From NCBI GenBank assembly GCA_026261815.1, contig JAMPIT010000895.1:744001-808000 (forward strand): DNA of 64,000 nucleotides. The letters run 5' to 3'. The notes under the pieces were generated by a model, which ran no database searches, was not told the origin of the DNA, and was given only the letters and a program-made list of their open reading frames with translations. Shown here in pieces: positions 27,638 through 47,599 of this stretch. Source of the DNA: Monarcha castaneiventris obscurior. Lineage: Eukaryota; Chordata; Aves; Passeriformes; Monarchidae. How positions within the stretch are numbered: position 1 is the stretch's first letter; the number at the start of each line of letters is the position of its first letter. The translations under genes and the position numbers were made by a program.

Positions 27638-28535
27638 TCACAGAATCATAGAATATCTCATGTTGGAAGGGACCTGTAGGGCTGGTTGAATCCAACTCCC
27701 TGCTCCTCGCTGAACCACTAGGAATGTTGTCCAGATGCTCCTTGAACTCTGGCAGGCTTGGGGCTGTACCACTTCACTGGGGAGCCTGATCACCTTGTCA
27801 TGTCCAATCTCAACTTCCCTTGCTCCAGCTTCATTGCATTTCCTTGAGTCCTGTCACTGGTCACCAGAGAGAATTCAGTGCCCTTCTGCTGCCCACCTTG
27901 AGGAACCTGTAGAATGCAGTGAGGCCATCCCTCAGTCTCCTCCAGGCTCCTTCTTTCACCACCTTGATCACCCTTCTCTGGGCACACCAGTAGTTTTAAA
28001 TCCTTATATTGTGGCACCCAAAACTGCCCCCAGCACTCGAGGTGAGGCTGCCCCAGTGCAGAGCAGGACATCCCCTCCCTTGCCTGGCTTCTGATGCTGT
28101 GCCTGACAGGGGTGGCCCTCCTGGCTACCAGGGCACTGCTGACTCATGTTTAATTTGCCATGGACCGGCACCCCCAAATCTCTGCAGGGCTGCTATCCAA
28201 CTTCTCATTTGCCAAGTTACAGATGATCAGGACTGCCCTGTTCCAGGTGGAGAATCTGGTGCTTGCTCCTGTTAAAACTTCATGCAGCTGGTGATGCCCC
28301 CCAGCTCGTTTGTTTGTTCAGATCTCTCTGCAGGATCTCTCTACTCTTAAGGGAGGGACTCCACAGCTCCTCTCAATTTAGTATCATCAGCAAACTCACT
28401 CAATGTACATTTGACTCGTCTAGCTCCATTAAAGAGCACTGGCCCTAAAACTGAGCCCTGTGGAGTCTCACTGGTGACTGGCTGCCAGCCTGAGGTAACC
28501 CCATTCCCTACACCTAATCTTTTGCTTAATCTGAC
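27638..28535 (-). repeat. Long CR1 LINE fragment, antisense
   Basis: It begins with the reverse complement of the CR1 3' terminus (TCACAGAATCATAGAA, then GTTGGAAGGGACCT) and runs about 900 bp. Further CR1 blocks follow: CACCCAAAACTGCCCCCAGC, CTCGAGGTGAGGCTGCCCCA, GATCTCTCTGCAGGATCTCT and GGTGACTGGCTGCCAGCCTG. It covers the 3' UTR and the end of the reverse-transcriptase region. Reading frames are disrupted, so it is dead. Its far end runs into a T run at about 28,536-28,551. It is the longest repeat in the window. Confidence 0.93.
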
Positions 28536-29283
28536 TTTTTTTTTTTTTTTTATTGATTAAACTTCACTTGTGAACTAAGGAGTCTTTTGAATTTTTTGTA
28601 AGTGCTATTTCTGTGAAAGATTTAATTCACATTTGTAAGTGATAAGTAACTGATTTTCCATCTAATACTTGGCATTGTGTTAAATGTTTGCATTTAACTT
28701 TTTGTGATGTATGCTTTCAGTTGATGTAAGTAAAATATACTATGGCAGTCCCTTAACTTAAGGAAAAAACATGGCTTTTAGTCTTGCTTGCTTTACAGGT
28801 ATGTAGTTTGGATTAGCTTCATGTCAGTGTAAAAAAGTAAATTGTCCCTGGTCTAGTGGTCAGCTTCAATGGGGCTCTGGGAAGCTGTAGGAAGAGCATT
28901 GGGGGAAGGAAACATGCAGTGATGGAGGAATTTAATTTGTCATCTTCAGAGCTCCTGAAAACAGAAATTACTCCTAGCACTTGTTAATGTTGCAGATACT
29001 CCTAAAAAATAAAAAAGAAGGTGGAAATGGAAGGAGTATGGAAATTCAGTGCTATCTGCCAAGACTGAAGTGCTTACCTCTGTGACCTCACTTGGGCAAG
29101 CTGGCAGCTCTGAGTAACAGGGTAAGCAGTAAAGGTGAAAATCAGCAACAAAATCACTATTGATATGAAAGGAGGTGATAGCAGGTATCAGAGAAGGACC
29201 AAATCCTTGTCACCCTCTTGTCTGCAAGATTTTCAGTTTGGATGAGGATAAGGATAATGTTTTGCTGTAGTGTTTTTCCCTGT
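28536..29283. other. Intergenic DNA, no gene seen
   Basis: A poly(T) tract at 28,536-28,551 is followed by AT-rich unique-looking sequence. No exon, RNA gene or recognisable repeat is visible. Confidence 0.6.
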
Positions 29284-29725
29284 CCTGAAGGTTGTACTGG
29301 GTGTGGCTGGGATGGAGTTAAATATTCTCCATAGTAGCTGGTGCCAGTGGTGTTGTGTTTCAGGTTTGTCCTGGAAACATGCTGGTAACACTGGGATGTT
29401 TCAGCTGCTGCTGAGCAGAGCTTACACAGAGTCAGGGCCTTTTCTGCCTCTCAGCCCACCCTGCCCGTGAGGAGGCTGGGGGTGCATAAGATACTGGGAG
29501 GGGACACAGCCAGGACAGCTGACCCCAGCTGAGAGCATCATGCTCAGCATATACAACTAGGCATGGGGGCCAGGGCTGCTGCTGTTCAAGGACAGGCTGG
29601 GTATTAGTTGGCTAGTGGTGAGCTAGTGGGTTTTTTGGTATCACTTCAGGGTTTTCTGTTTGGGGTTTTTTGCTTGTTTATCTATTAAATGGTCTTTAAC
29701 TCAGCCTACCAGGGTATATGCTCCA
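29284..29725 (+). mobile_element. Solo LTR of an endogenous retrovirus (degraded)
   Basis: The block GGGTGTGGCTGGGATGGAGT, a later GAGCAGAGCTTACACAGAGT, GGAGGGGACACAGCCAGGAC, and a CTATTAAATGGTCTTTAACT stretch near the end match an LTR type I know from songbird and other Neoaves genomes. The ATTAAA fits the LTR poly(A) signal and fixes the orientation as +. No gag, pol or env reading frame lies next to it, so it is a solo LTR left by recombination, and it carries substitutions and deletions. I cannot name the exact subfamily, and the terminal bases are uncertain. Confidence 0.75.
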
Positions 29726-30780
29726 CTTGGAATCTAGGTACTACTTCCAATAACACAAACCACACTTCAGAACTTTTCTGACTGTATCTGACTCTTGAGC
29801 TGGTCACAAACTATATCCCATACCATTCTCTTTGTATTTAAGGTGGAGGAATCCATTAGAAATATTTCTCAAGAAGTCAAAAATAATATTATTTAGGTCA
29901 AGCTGAAAAAAATAAAGTTGTAGAGTCATCTTTAAACTTTTTTTAAAGAAGAAAGCATTAAGAAGCAGCTAACAATCTATGGAAAACTGTAATATTTCAT
30001 AAGGTACTGCACTTTGGGAGAGTACCTCTGCTGCATCTCAGGAGATGGTGTAGGGATCAGAACTGCTTGTGGAGACATTTCTCCATGAGACCACGGTTAC
30101 TTGGTACAAGGGACACAGCAGTAGTGACACAGCATTTTGTTTCTGAGGATCCTGGTTCCCCATTTTTGGAAACAAAGGTGAGAATGGAAGGTCCTAATCA
30201 TTGCTGGAGCATCCTGGGGAAGGTTATTAACAAGTCAGCATCTCCAGCCCCGTAAGTCCCACCAGTGTGGGGGCTGTAACATATTTAAGCACAGCAGGCA
30301 CATGGCTGCTGGGAAAGCTGCCTGGGCCCTGCAGCAGCCAGCTGGAAGCACCCCATGAGGCAGCCATCGGGGCCACCTGAGGGACTGGGCAGGGCTTTGG
30401 TCAGCTTTCACCTCCACAAGACCTGTTTGTACTAGGAAAGTGACTTACATGGTGAGAACCACCTCTGGGAGGAGAGGATCTGCTGCCCATTTTACCCTGA
30501 AAAATACAAGCAAGTAACTGCTGGTCTGACTACCCTTAGCAGTAGCTTCATTTTCTTTGGTGTAAACCAGTACTCGTGTTCTTTCCCTCCCTTACTCCTA
30601 GCTGCTTTTGTTTCCATACCTCTCTAGCCTCAAGGGTAGGGCAAGCTTAGTTTCATTTGGCAGGCTTTTTTGGTAAGAAGCATCTATTATTTCATTGGTT
30701 TCCTTTCTTCAGGTGGTCAGAAAGCCAATGGCTTTAGCATTTACTATCTTCATTAGTGGATGTCACTGTTAGGAGATTCC
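29726..30780. other. Intergenic DNA, no gene seen
   Basis: This stretch lies between the LTR and the inferred distal end of the PRICKLE1 3' UTR. It holds no recognisable exon or repeat. A GC-richer patch lies near 30,230-30,420. Confidence 0.5.
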
Positions 30781-30785
30781 TGCCC

Positions 30786-30814
30786 TTTATTTAAAACGGT
30801 GGAAGAAGTTTATT
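30786..30814 (-). promoter_or_regulatory. PRICKLE1: Distal poly(A) signal candidates (two AATAAA)
   Basis: TTTATT at 30,809-30,814 and again at 30,786-30,791 gives two canonical hexamers on the PRICKLE1 strand, about 1.6 kb past the stop. Confidence 0.4.
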
Positions 30815-32034
30815 ATAACTTAAAATAGCTTCTGCTCCATATCTGAGTTCAAGGCAACCACTGTGACTAGCTACTACATAGTTTTTGCCACCTTGCCTTC
30901 TAGAACCACATAGTATTTATCTTCCTTTAGGTAGGCAAACTTCAGAAATTATTTTTGGGGAAGGAGAGGGAACAATAATAAAAAAATCCACATCCACAGG
31001 AGTTGCATACTGGTTGTAATGATATATTCCAAGCTTGTGTGGTTTTTACATTTATATAGTTTACATTTTGCTTGACCCATAAATAATACTTGCAAGATTA
31101 AGAGGGCCATACAGAGTATTTACATAGCCCCACCATGCATACAGAGCTTTTAATACCTAGTAGACAAAATTAAGCTGTTTTGCACTGAACATTTTTCAAC
31201 TTAAACCCCCTGACTAAAATACAAGCAATATTTCATCCATAACACTGCTGTTAAACCCCTAACAAATCTAGTTTGATATTGTAACAAACTTCTTCAAATT
31301 CAGGGATATAAAAATATTCAGATTTTAAAATTTTAACTGTACAGTATGTACATTAATATTTGCACTGTTAAATTATGAATACATTTAAGCCTATGAAATA
31401 CTACATTATAAATATCAATGTTTTTTGACTTAGAATTGCAGCTAATACATTTTAAAACCTGGATAATGCATGTGAAAAGACACAATTCTGGAGCCTAATC
31501 CTTTAAGCCCATATGAAAATATTTGTTACGTAAGTAGATCCATTGACTTAAATGGGGTTACATGCCTGAGCAAAGGACTCCAGCAGCTGTACCTCTCTCA
31601 TTGCTGAGGGGTTCAGGGCATGACAGAAAAAACATCACAACTCATTGGCAGCTAAGTCCAATTCCAGCAGCTGAATTAATATCTTCCTTTAAACAGGCAT
31701 GTAAAAACCCCCAAAACCAAAACCAACCACCTCACACTTTCTCAAAAAATTGTAGAGGAAAAACCATGAAAGTTAAATGTACAAAACATTCAGTGCTGCT
31801 TTAGGATACATCAAGGCTTCAAGCATTTTAGCTCCCACATTATGATTTTTCCTTTTTTAAGGAGCATTTTCCCAAATAAAAAGAATCCAGTTTTTGTATG
31901 GAAACTTGAATGAGGAAGAGTGAGCTTTATCAATGAAGAAAGGGCACAGTATAGAGCCTTTTTTTTCTCAGCTGCAAGAGAAAAAAGTCAAAGATCACCC
32001 TGTGTGTATACACCTACAGGACAGGACTGACATT

Positions 32035-32044
32035 TTTATTTATT
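32035..32044 (-). promoter_or_regulatory. PRICKLE1: Proximal poly(A) signal candidate (two overlapping AATAAA)
   Basis: The plus-strand TTTATTTATT reads as two overlapping AATAAA hexamers on the PRICKLE1 strand, about 345 nt past the stop codon. Confidence 0.4.
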
Positions 32045-32387
32045 GATCTTTGTTGAATCCTCTCTCTCAGATCACTCAACATAGGTGAATAGTGAGCATA
32101 AAATAAAATGTCTACAAGAAGTCTGTATTAAGAACTGCAGTAGCAGTATTTGGACAGCTGAAACACAGTATGTAAACCTAGCAGTATCTGAGCAGATCAT
32201 TTGGTGTGGTGACATTTCTGAATGTTACTTTTACAATGTAAACTCTGGCACAGTTATCATTTACACTGGCAAAGCATTATGAACTTTAGCAACTTGCCTA
32301 AGTACAATTATTAATATAAAAAGATGTGGTTCAAACTGTAGCTACAGAATTGACTGGTCCTCCCAATTAAGAAATATTAGTAATTAA

Positions 32388-40429
<8,042 letters not shown>

Positions 40430-40477
40430 AAGTGTGAAGTGTTAAATATGTCAGCTGCAGCTCATCAAGCAATTGAT

Positions 40478-43400
40478 CTGGAGAAAAAAATTAATAGCAC
40501 TTTACTAGATTTGGACATGAACAACTAATTATCAGTGTAAATGATCTTACAATGGTTTAGTGTTCCTCGTGTTGCCCAGAACAACAAATTATTGAAGCTT
40601 CATTACAACTTGCAACAAGTAATTCAAAAGTGCTTTAAAAAGTTATAGAAATAAAACTATTGAAGAAAAAAAAAAAAACCCAGAAAGCTAGGCACAAATT
40701 ACCACTTTTGGCATCCACAATGTATTTCAGTATTAACACTTGTCACCTTTTAGAGTTCTGCTTGTTTCACATCAGAGGTTATATATATGTAGGTGTATCT
40801 AGGAAAGACTCATTGAGCAGATACTAACAAAAGGAATGACCCAAGCTCTTCCTGAAGTCATTACTACCACTAACCCAGTACAACAGAAGACATGACAACC
40901 ACTTGTCAAAAACTAAAGATATTATTGGGGAAAGACTGTTGTGCAAGTAGCATCCTGTTGTTCACAAGGTAGGCACAGAGCAGCAAGCATCCGCTGGATT
41001 CCTCTGAGAACTTAGGTTGAGCTGTATGGGAGCGGAAGGGCGTTGGTCCTGTTAAATATCTGAAATCCAATTATGCCAGATTAGTCTCTGTAAAATACAT
41101 CATGATTGTTCTGTCAATTTAAAACCCTACAGGGAGATGATTTTGTTGATTCATGAAGCCTGCAAAGCTTAGTGTCAGTGGGATCATTTTGAGTCACAAC
41201 TGGCAAAGAAGGCTCTCACCAAGATCCACAGCAGTCTGCAGTAAAAAGCTTAACAAGATATGTATCTTCTATTAATTCTAGCAGAAGTTCTTAGGAAGTT
41301 CAGACGAGGCATTTCAATGAAATTCAGATAACCAAAATCCCAGAGGATCTGTCCTAACATGACAGATATCCTGACCACTTGGGGTGGGGACAAGCTTGCT
41401 CTTACAGTACCATGTTATGCGTGAGTTGTGCCTTACCCATTTTAGGACATTATTTTACCTCTTTATCTAAATACAGATCCAATTTTGTCAGTGCTACATC
41501 CGAGCTGTAGAACGTTTTAATCTCCTTGACATAAACCTTGCTGGTGGGTCTAATGAGAAGAGCAATCTAAAAACTTCTGGGGGGTCCCACATTACATTTC
41601 CAGTCCCATCACCACTGTTTTAGAGAAAGTAAGTTGCTCCTAGACCACAGGTGGAAGACTTAAGACTGCTTACCCAAATATTCTGCTGGTTACTCAATAA
41701 GAGTTTCTCCTTCAAGCGTGAGGCACTGGTTAATGCCAGGTTCTGATAATTTAGTACATAACCCCAAATCTGCTCCATAAAAAGTGGCCATATGCATCCA
41801 GAAGCGACAAACTCAGAGAAATTATAATATCCAGTACATGGTCTTATCTACCCCTATTTTCAATACATCTATATATTCCCACACCCAATAAAAAGAGATG
41901 GGATTACTTAACCCTTCCTCTGGGCTAGTGCTCCAAAAAATTAAGTTGTTTAACTTTATTTCAAAAACTTCTGGTTCAAAAACATACACACTATTTTTTT
42001 GTGCACTGCTAAGATGCCAACACACTTCATAGCTGCACTGTAATAGAAGATTAATTTAATATTTGATGGGGCAAGCAAACCTGCTAACTTCCCCTCTGAG
42101 AACAGGCTATTTCTGGAAAGCCGGTGAGCTGTCAGGCACACGTCTGAAATCTCACTCAATTTGAACAACTAAAGGTTAGCACAACAGCTTCTGAACTTAA
42201 CATCGCCATATTACTGTCTTTCTCAAGGAAGGTAAATATAACCAAACTCAATCCTAAAAGCTCAATCCTATATATTTAAAGTAGAAAGACAGACTTCCTG
42301 GTACATACTGTATCCCTTGAATTACTTGCTCTCAGAAACAAAAAATAAGACAGGGAATACAGAACTGTTTCCCCTTCCCACTTACTAGTGAAAGTAAAGT
42401 CATGCATGAGGTATGTTTCTGTTACTGCTTGCATAAAACTGGGGTATGAGGAAGAAGGGACAGAGAAATACTGTGATGCAGTTAGGAAATCACTCTAGCA
42501 AAAAAAAGGCAACAGCGTTCACTGTTGCTGATGGATAGGGATGCTCAGTTTGGCAGCTTGTGTCACACATCATCTATATCCAAATAATTGTTAAATATAA
42601 AGTTACTAGGAATATTGTTGAGAAGGTGAATTCCTTCTAAGATGACCTTAGCAGCAGATGAACTGTTTTATCATTTCCCTTTAGAAAGGGGCAGATGCCT
42701 GCTTTGCAATAATGTGCCACTCACTGACACCTAAGCTGGTATTTCCAATTCTTACGGCATTGCAAGAACTCATATTGGTCAAACAGTCCCTTTTCAAGAA
42801 CTGACTCCTGCCCAATAAGCCAGCAATAAAAGGAGTCAGCAGGTGAAACATCTTTGACAATATTTCATTGGGCAGCACGACCTCAACCACATCCCACAGG
42901 AAGCAGATTTGAAACATAATTTAGGCAAAGAGACAGGTTCAGCTCTGTCAGTGCCTGGTCCCTTGAGCAGAGCGTACTCCTGCCTTGTTCACACAACACC
43001 CAGCACTCACAAGCACACCAAGTAACTGAGTAATGGCTTCATATTGATTGTTCAAAACCCTCTCTCCACAAGATCAAAAATTAACTTCTCTGACTTCTCC
43101 TCAGAGACAAGGAAACAACCCAAAATCTGCACGCATGATGACTTATTAACTTCTGAATATTTTGAATACTAAGGCTACATACTACTTCCACAGGGAAAAA
43201 AGCAGTGCTGGGCAATATCAGGATCTCAAGCACAGCAAAGGTACATAAATGTACGAATGTTGCCTAATTCCTAAGGAAGACAAGGCACTGGTAAGAGAGA
43301 GACAAGGCTGCTTTTCTGCAGACTGGTCCTGCCTGGGCCTCCTCTGACACATCCTTTTCAGAAAGCACGCACACCAGCTCCAACAAGAGGAAACCACAGG

Positions 43401-45870
43401 ACCACAGGTCCAGTTTCCAGTCATACAGGGCAGTTTGAAAGTGTGGCTGATAGAGAATAAAAGAAAAATACCCCTTACCTCCAAATGTAAAATGCAACTT
43501 TACAATCAGGGCTCTCCTCCCCAAGATAAGGTGATTAGAAATATTCAAAACAAGGTCCATAAACCTCAACGAACTGAGATTAGGACAGCTCAAAGGACAT
43601 CATTCACTTTAAAAGAAAAATGCTCCCATAGGGCGAATGTGAAACTGGCTATAAAATAATTGACAGTACACCACATATCAATACAGCCACATCACAAATA
43701 CTGTGGGGTTGCTGAGAACAAGGTTTCTAATCCAGCCTGTCTTAACAGCAGGCTATCTGAAGAACTATTTTAGCAATTGCTTGTTTAGGAGTTCTTCTTC
43801 CTCTCCTGTTCAAGTGTAATTTGGTTTGCATTTTAAAACTACAGGGTTCTTCCTCCCTGCCCCCCAGCTGCACTCATCCTTCAAAGTGATCTGTTTAAAA
43901 TCATTACATCCTAAGGAGGAATCAAATGAATATAAACAACAGCTGAAAAAATAACTGTTTTCCAAGGGATGACTAGAAAGGTGGTCTTTCTACTCCTGCC
44001 ATGACACCTACAGAACACAGCAAGGATGTGTTGTTTTGCTTTGCTTTTTTAAAGGCCATGGAACATTTTGAGGTTTCAGCTCTGTTCAAATACTACCTCT
44101 CAAAAAAGGCTTTATAGCCTACAAGGAGGTTTTTCACTGGCAGGTTGACAACTATGAATAACATAATTGAGTTACACAGCTAAATTTGATTTGAAAAGAA
44201 AAGCAATTACTGTGTTTTTTCCACTGATGAATTAAAACAGTCATATGACAAATTCCTTAGAGGCAAAGACAAACTACGCTCTTAATTACAAAGCTATGAG
44301 TACACAAAATACTGGGATATCAAACTTAGAACAAAGCTATTGCTGAAGCCCATATGAAGGTTTATCCCCATGCTAGGATTTCCAGCTCACTGATTATGTT
44401 CCCCCTGACCAGATAGAAGAGGTCACGATTTGCAAGCAAAGTTAGACAAACATCTCCTTGCCCACCCCCTGCTGTTTTACTCTGTCCTGCAGGGCAAATT
44501 GTTTTAACAACTTTTTTGTTAGAAGGCTTGTTAACAAGGCTATAGGGGATACAAGATGCATATCACATGCATCCATGCACAATGAAGGCTCAACGAGTTA
44601 AGATTAGCATGGTCAGCCCATTCACCTGCTTATTTAATCTCTGGTGCAAGATAACTACATTAGAAGAGGAAGGGCACAATATAACAGCAATAAACCACCA
44701 TAAAGTAACTACTAATAATTCAAAGCCTATTTCCAATATGTATTATGCATGTGATCAGGAAGTCACATTCCCTAGCTACAGTACAAATAACATATCTACA
44801 GTGAGCTCTACAGCTCTCTGTGTGGGAAATCCGGATCCAGAATTGATAAGTAGAATCTGCACCAGCACACAGCTGTTGGGTCCTTTCTTCCAGTGAGGAA
44901 GGAGTGGAGCCACTCGTTCATTCAAAAGACCTCTAGAAAGACCCTCTAGAAGTAACAACTGTTTTCCTTTTCATAGCCAGTATACAAGGACCAACAGAGA
45001 AGTTAACTGCTTTCCTCCTCTAGCATCCTAGCGCAAAGAACACTTTTCCAACTGGAAGTCAGACGATCCTTTCCAAGGCATTTTCTTTTGACGAGTCATA
45101 CTGCAAAGGCAGGCTACCTGCATTTAACAAAAGGAGGAAGCCCCGTGACAAAGCATCACCCCACGCCAACACATCTGATTTGGCCGTGTTATCCTTGGCT
45201 CTGTACATCGCTGATGGAAACTCAAGTGCACACTGCAGTGAGGCAAGACCCAAACCTCCAGCCGTATTCTCACGGATGCTCCCCCCCTCCCCCTCCTTAG
45301 GAGGGTATACAGATTTAGAAAGAAGGAAATCTTGCCTTTTACAGTCTCCCATTGATTTTTTAAATTCTATTTTAAACAGCAGCCAGACTTTACTCCAATG
45401 TACACATATACTCAGGTTTCACCCCATCACCTGTTGGCTGTCGAACAACACTCTTCTTTGTTAGAGCTCACAGCCCTCATTTGAGACAAGTTTCCAGAGA
45501 AAACACTCGAAGAAAGTGTTCAGTAAGTCACAAGAGAGGAATTGTAAAGAAATAGAAAAGTAAAAAAAATTTCTCGCCCAGGCCGGTGCACCCTGACAGC
45601 CCCGCCGAGCTGCGCACTCTCATCTCGGAGGAGCCGGGACGGTGCCCTCCTCAGCAAGCAGAGATCCCTGAAGGACAGGTGGGAGGCTTCCCATCTTGAC
45701 CAAGTTTCAGAGACATTAAGGTGGGTGAGAGGCACCCCCAGTCCCCCGGGTCCCCACGCTCCGGAGCCGGATGCGCAAAGGCACCGGCATCCACCGGCAC
45801 CCACCCGGTTACCCTGCCCCTCCGGCGGAGCTGCCGCGAGGGAGAGCGGCTACAAGGAACCGCAAATTAC
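40478..45870 (-). other. PRICKLE1: PRICKLE1 intron 1 (5' part inferred)
   Basis: This DNA lies between the exon 2 acceptor and the CpG island, where the untranslated first exon is expected. No exon, RNA gene or identifiable repeat is seen. Poly(A) runs occur near 40,664-40,677. Minus-strand open frames at 42,681-42,917 and 43,218-43,593 are not recognisable proteins. Confidence 0.55.
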
Positions 45871-46330
45871 CTCTGTGCGGCACCGAAACCGCGGCCGGGC
45901 TGCTGGCGGAGCCGGGAAGGCGGCGCAGGAGAGGCGATGCCGGCTGCAGACCCGGCTGCCGCGGCAGCTCCCCGCCGAGCCCCGGGGCTGCGCAGACCCG
46001 CACAGCCGGACCGGCGCCGGCAGCTGCCCGCGGCTCCCTCCCGCGCCCGCAGGTCCGGAGCAGCGGCCAGCGCCAGGCACGGCCCCGCCGAGGGAAGGGG
46101 CGGCGGGGGCTGCTCCAGCCCTGTCCCTGCCGGGCGGCGCCGCCGCTTCCTCTCCCCGTCCCGCCTGCTGCGAGCGCGGCGGGAGCGATCCGTGCGCCGC
46201 CCCCGGCCCCCTCCCGCGGGGCGGCCAGCCGGGAGGGAGCAGCCTCCGCAGCGCTCCTCCCCACGCTGCCCCGGGCTGGCACCGGCAGCGCCTCCCGCCG
46301 ACCCCCGGGGGACCCCAGCGCCCCTCACCG
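45871..46330 (-). promoter_or_regulatory. PRICKLE1: Candidate PRICKLE1 exon 1 splice donors
   Basis: Two minus-strand donors fit an untranslated first exon: CACAGAG|GTAATT with GT at 45,870-45,869, and GAGCG|GTGAGG with GT at 46,328-46,327. Either could join the exon 2 acceptor at 40,478. Which one is used, if either, cannot be decided here. Confidence 0.35.
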
Positions 46331-47034
46331 CTCCTCCGTCGGCGGGGGGAGGAATCTCTCCCACCAGCGATCTTCGCCCAAAGCGCTGCCCGAGGCGCGG
46401 GAGGCAGCGTGGGAAGGGAGAGCGTCTCTTGCCACCGGCCCCGAGGCAGTAAGGGTCTCCGTCCCGGCCTCCCGCCCACCCAGGGGACCGAGCGCCTGCT
46501 GAAGCAATAAATTCTGTGCGCAGAACACGACGGACACACGGTTTGGCGACAGTGCTTTTGTTCGTGTTTACGCCCGAAATAGATTTCCCACCCCACCCTG
46601 GACGCGCTCCGGCCGCCCGGGGCTGACCCTGCCCTGCCCGGCCCGGCCACCGCCGCCCCGCGCACCCGGACGGGAAGGACTCGGTTCAGGACGGGAAAAC
46701 ATTTGTTCTAGGTCGCTGTACGTGAATAATAAAAATATAATAAAAATAATAAACCCTATCCTCAGCCGAGGATCACAGAGAGCAGCCGTCCATCACTGCC
46801 TCCCTTGGCACATTCCAAGTGGGAAAGAGGCGTCCGAGCCCCAGCTTATGCACAGAGAAGTAGCACCGGGGCATTTTCTAAGAGGCTGCCAGCCCCCGCT
46901 TTTACCACTTCCCCCACCCCCGTAGGCATAAAAAGCCCCGAGAGGCGGGTGGTTCGGCTTCAAAGGCAGGCGGACGGCTTCCCCCCGGCACCGCCAATGT
47001 AACCGTGAACACCGCGGTCAAATTTCCTCTTCCC

Positions 47035-47310
47035 TCCCGCTCTTTGTCTCCCTGGGGAAGTCATTATCAAAGGGAATTTATTCGCGCTGCATCTCGGGGT
47101 CAGAGCGGCAGCACACACAGCCCCGCCGCGGCCACCCGGCCCCCTCGCATCCCGTCCCTCGCTCCCCGCCGGGCCCCGCGGCCGGGGGCGGCTTATCTGC
47201 CCGGGCCGCCGTGCGGGACAGCGACGGGGCACTTCTCGGACACTTATCGCTTCCCCCAGGAACAGCATTTGCATGGGCTTAAATTCACTTCTGTAAATTT
47301 GAATGGCTTT
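47035..47310. promoter_or_regulatory. Putative regulatory patch in the island's upstream flank
   Basis: An ATCAAAGG motif of TCF/LEF type at 47,066-47,073, GATA-like TTATC sites near 47,190 and 47,245, and a perfect POU octamer ATTTGCAT at 47,267-47,274 lie together. Each motif alone is common by chance; the cluster beside a Wnt/PCP gene promoter is why I list it. Confidence 0.25.
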
Positions 47311-47599
47311 GCCCGCAGGGCACTGAAGGAAGCCCGCCCTGGCGGGCACAGGCGCGGGCTGGGGGGCTCAGAGCTGTGTCCCTGTCCCCAGCCCCCGTCC
47401 CCTCGGCTGGGCACACGCGAGTCTCGTGGCGAGCCGGGAGAAGCCTCCACACCTCCTCCCGTGGGCTGATTCCCCACCGCTGGGAGCAGGCAGCCAGAGC
47501 GGCCGGCCGAGGGGCCAGGAGCAACGCCGGGCTATCTGATCCCGAGAGGCACAGCCCATCCTGGGCTGAGGACGCTACACGCGGTCAGTCCCGAGATGT

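Larger units (their letters stand above)
30780..32387 (-). other. PRICKLE1: PRICKLE1 3' UTR (extent inferred)
   Basis: AT-rich sequence follows the PRICKLE1 stop codon with no other gene signal. On the minus strand, two overlapping AATAAA hexamers at 32,035-32,044 would give a short UTR of about 360 nt. Two more at 30,809-30,814 and 30,786-30,791 would give about 1.6 kb. The mammalian gene has a long 3' UTR, so I favour the distal site with optional proximal use. The end is not proven. Confidence 0.5.

Noticed and set aside
42681..43593. Minus-strand open frames in PRICKLE1 intron 1
   Set aside because: They overlap in different phases or lack splice signals that would join them in phase to exon 2, and no homology is recognised.
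45721..46665. Several overlapping open frames of 150-271 codons on both strands in the CpG island
   Set aside because: All six frames are open at once because GC-rich DNA has few stop codons. The peptides are Pro/Arg/Ala/Gly-rich without domain structure, as expected by composition.
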